Below are positions 4,999 to 5,110 of a stretch of 5,110 bases of DNA, in pieces (position 1 is the first letter of the stretch; every line of letters begins with the position of its first letter). The position numbers were made by a program, and so were the translations under genes. The stretch is from Nitrososphaerota archaeon (GTDB taxonomy: Archaea > Thermoproteota > Nitrososphaeria > Nitrososphaerales > JACPRH01). The notes below the pieces were generated by a model. The model did no database searches, was not told where the DNA came from, and saw only the letters and a program-made list of their open reading frames with translations. Where the stretch lies: the NCBI GenBank assembly GCA_029460375.1, contig JARPAQ010000133.1:1-5110 (forward strand). Reading direction: 5' to 3'.

Positions 4999-5110
4999 AT
5001 GTTTACATTGCATCGGCCAAAATGGCTCGGAATACTACTTGCTTGTTTGTTAATCTCTGGAATAGTAGTTCCTATTATGCAGGGGTTAGCAGTCGCACAG
5101 GATAGAGATA
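4999..5110 (+). CDS. N-terminus of an exported protein (3' end outside window)
   Basis: Only the first 37 codons are present, from ATG 4999, in a frame open to the window edge. They encode a classic signal peptide: a basic start (HRPKW, residues 5-9), a hydrophobic core (about 10-26, LGILLACLLISGIVV) and an AVA motif (31-33) followed by QDRD, which suggests cleavage after residue 33. The mature protein is therefore probably secreted or held at the cell surface, but its function cannot be judged. A TATA-like box, a palindrome and a weak Shine-Dalgarno-like sequence lie upstream, so it is probably transcribed on its own rather than with the winged-helix membrane gene 98 bases before it. An uncleaved N-terminal membrane anchor is the alternative reading. 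Confidence 0.7.
   Translation, partial: MFTLHRPKWLGILLACLLISGIVVPIMQGLAVAQDRD

Overview
The window looks archaeal. Shine-Dalgarno sites of the GGTGA type sit a few bases upstream of starts, and AT-rich TATA-like boxes lie about 25 nt before the expected transcript starts. The uridylate kinase is of the archaeal PyrH type, a DUF2116-type zinc-ribbon membrane protein is present, and a tRNA gene carries bulge-helix-bulge introns. A winged-helix protein with a multi-pass membrane tail and a doubly interrupted tRNA fit a TACK/Thermoproteota-type archaeon (for example Bathyarchaeia or Nitrososphaeria relatives). That placement is inference; no 16S rRNA or other marker is present to fix it.

Layout. 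Bases 2-2462 (+) are the end of a tryptophan operon: the C-terminal part of trpF, then trpB and trpA, joined by two successive 4-base stop/start overlaps (TTGA, then CTGA). Anthranilate made upstream is carried through the TrpF isomerisation, and TrpA/TrpB convert indole-3-glycerol phosphate plus serine to tryptophan. The trpA start appears to be a CTG at 1665, so a TTG-initiated call at 1761 would remove the first 32 residues. A small two-helix membrane protein lies on the minus strand (2440-2697), overlapping the trpA end tail-to-tail by 23 bp. The 133-base gap that follows holds divergent promoters.

Bases 2831-3760 (+) carry pyrH (UMP kinase) and, 9 nt later, a 71-aa zinc-ribbon/membrane-anchor protein. 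A tRNA-Leu(CAA) gene begins 44 nt after that (3805-3928). It has an intron in the anticodon loop and a second, 18-nt intron in the T-loop. The second one folds into an exact 3-nt bulge / 4-bp helix / 3-nt bulge structure. It is the most interesting item in the window.

Bases 4061-4900 (+) encode a winged-helix DNA-binding domain fused to about five membrane helices. A 98-base intergenic region follows, with a hairpin, a perfect 14-bp palindrome and a TATA box. The window ends in the first 37 codons of a protein that starts with a clear secretion signal (4999 onward). No mobile element, CRISPR array or rRNA was seen, and no gene-free stretch exceeds about 135 bases.
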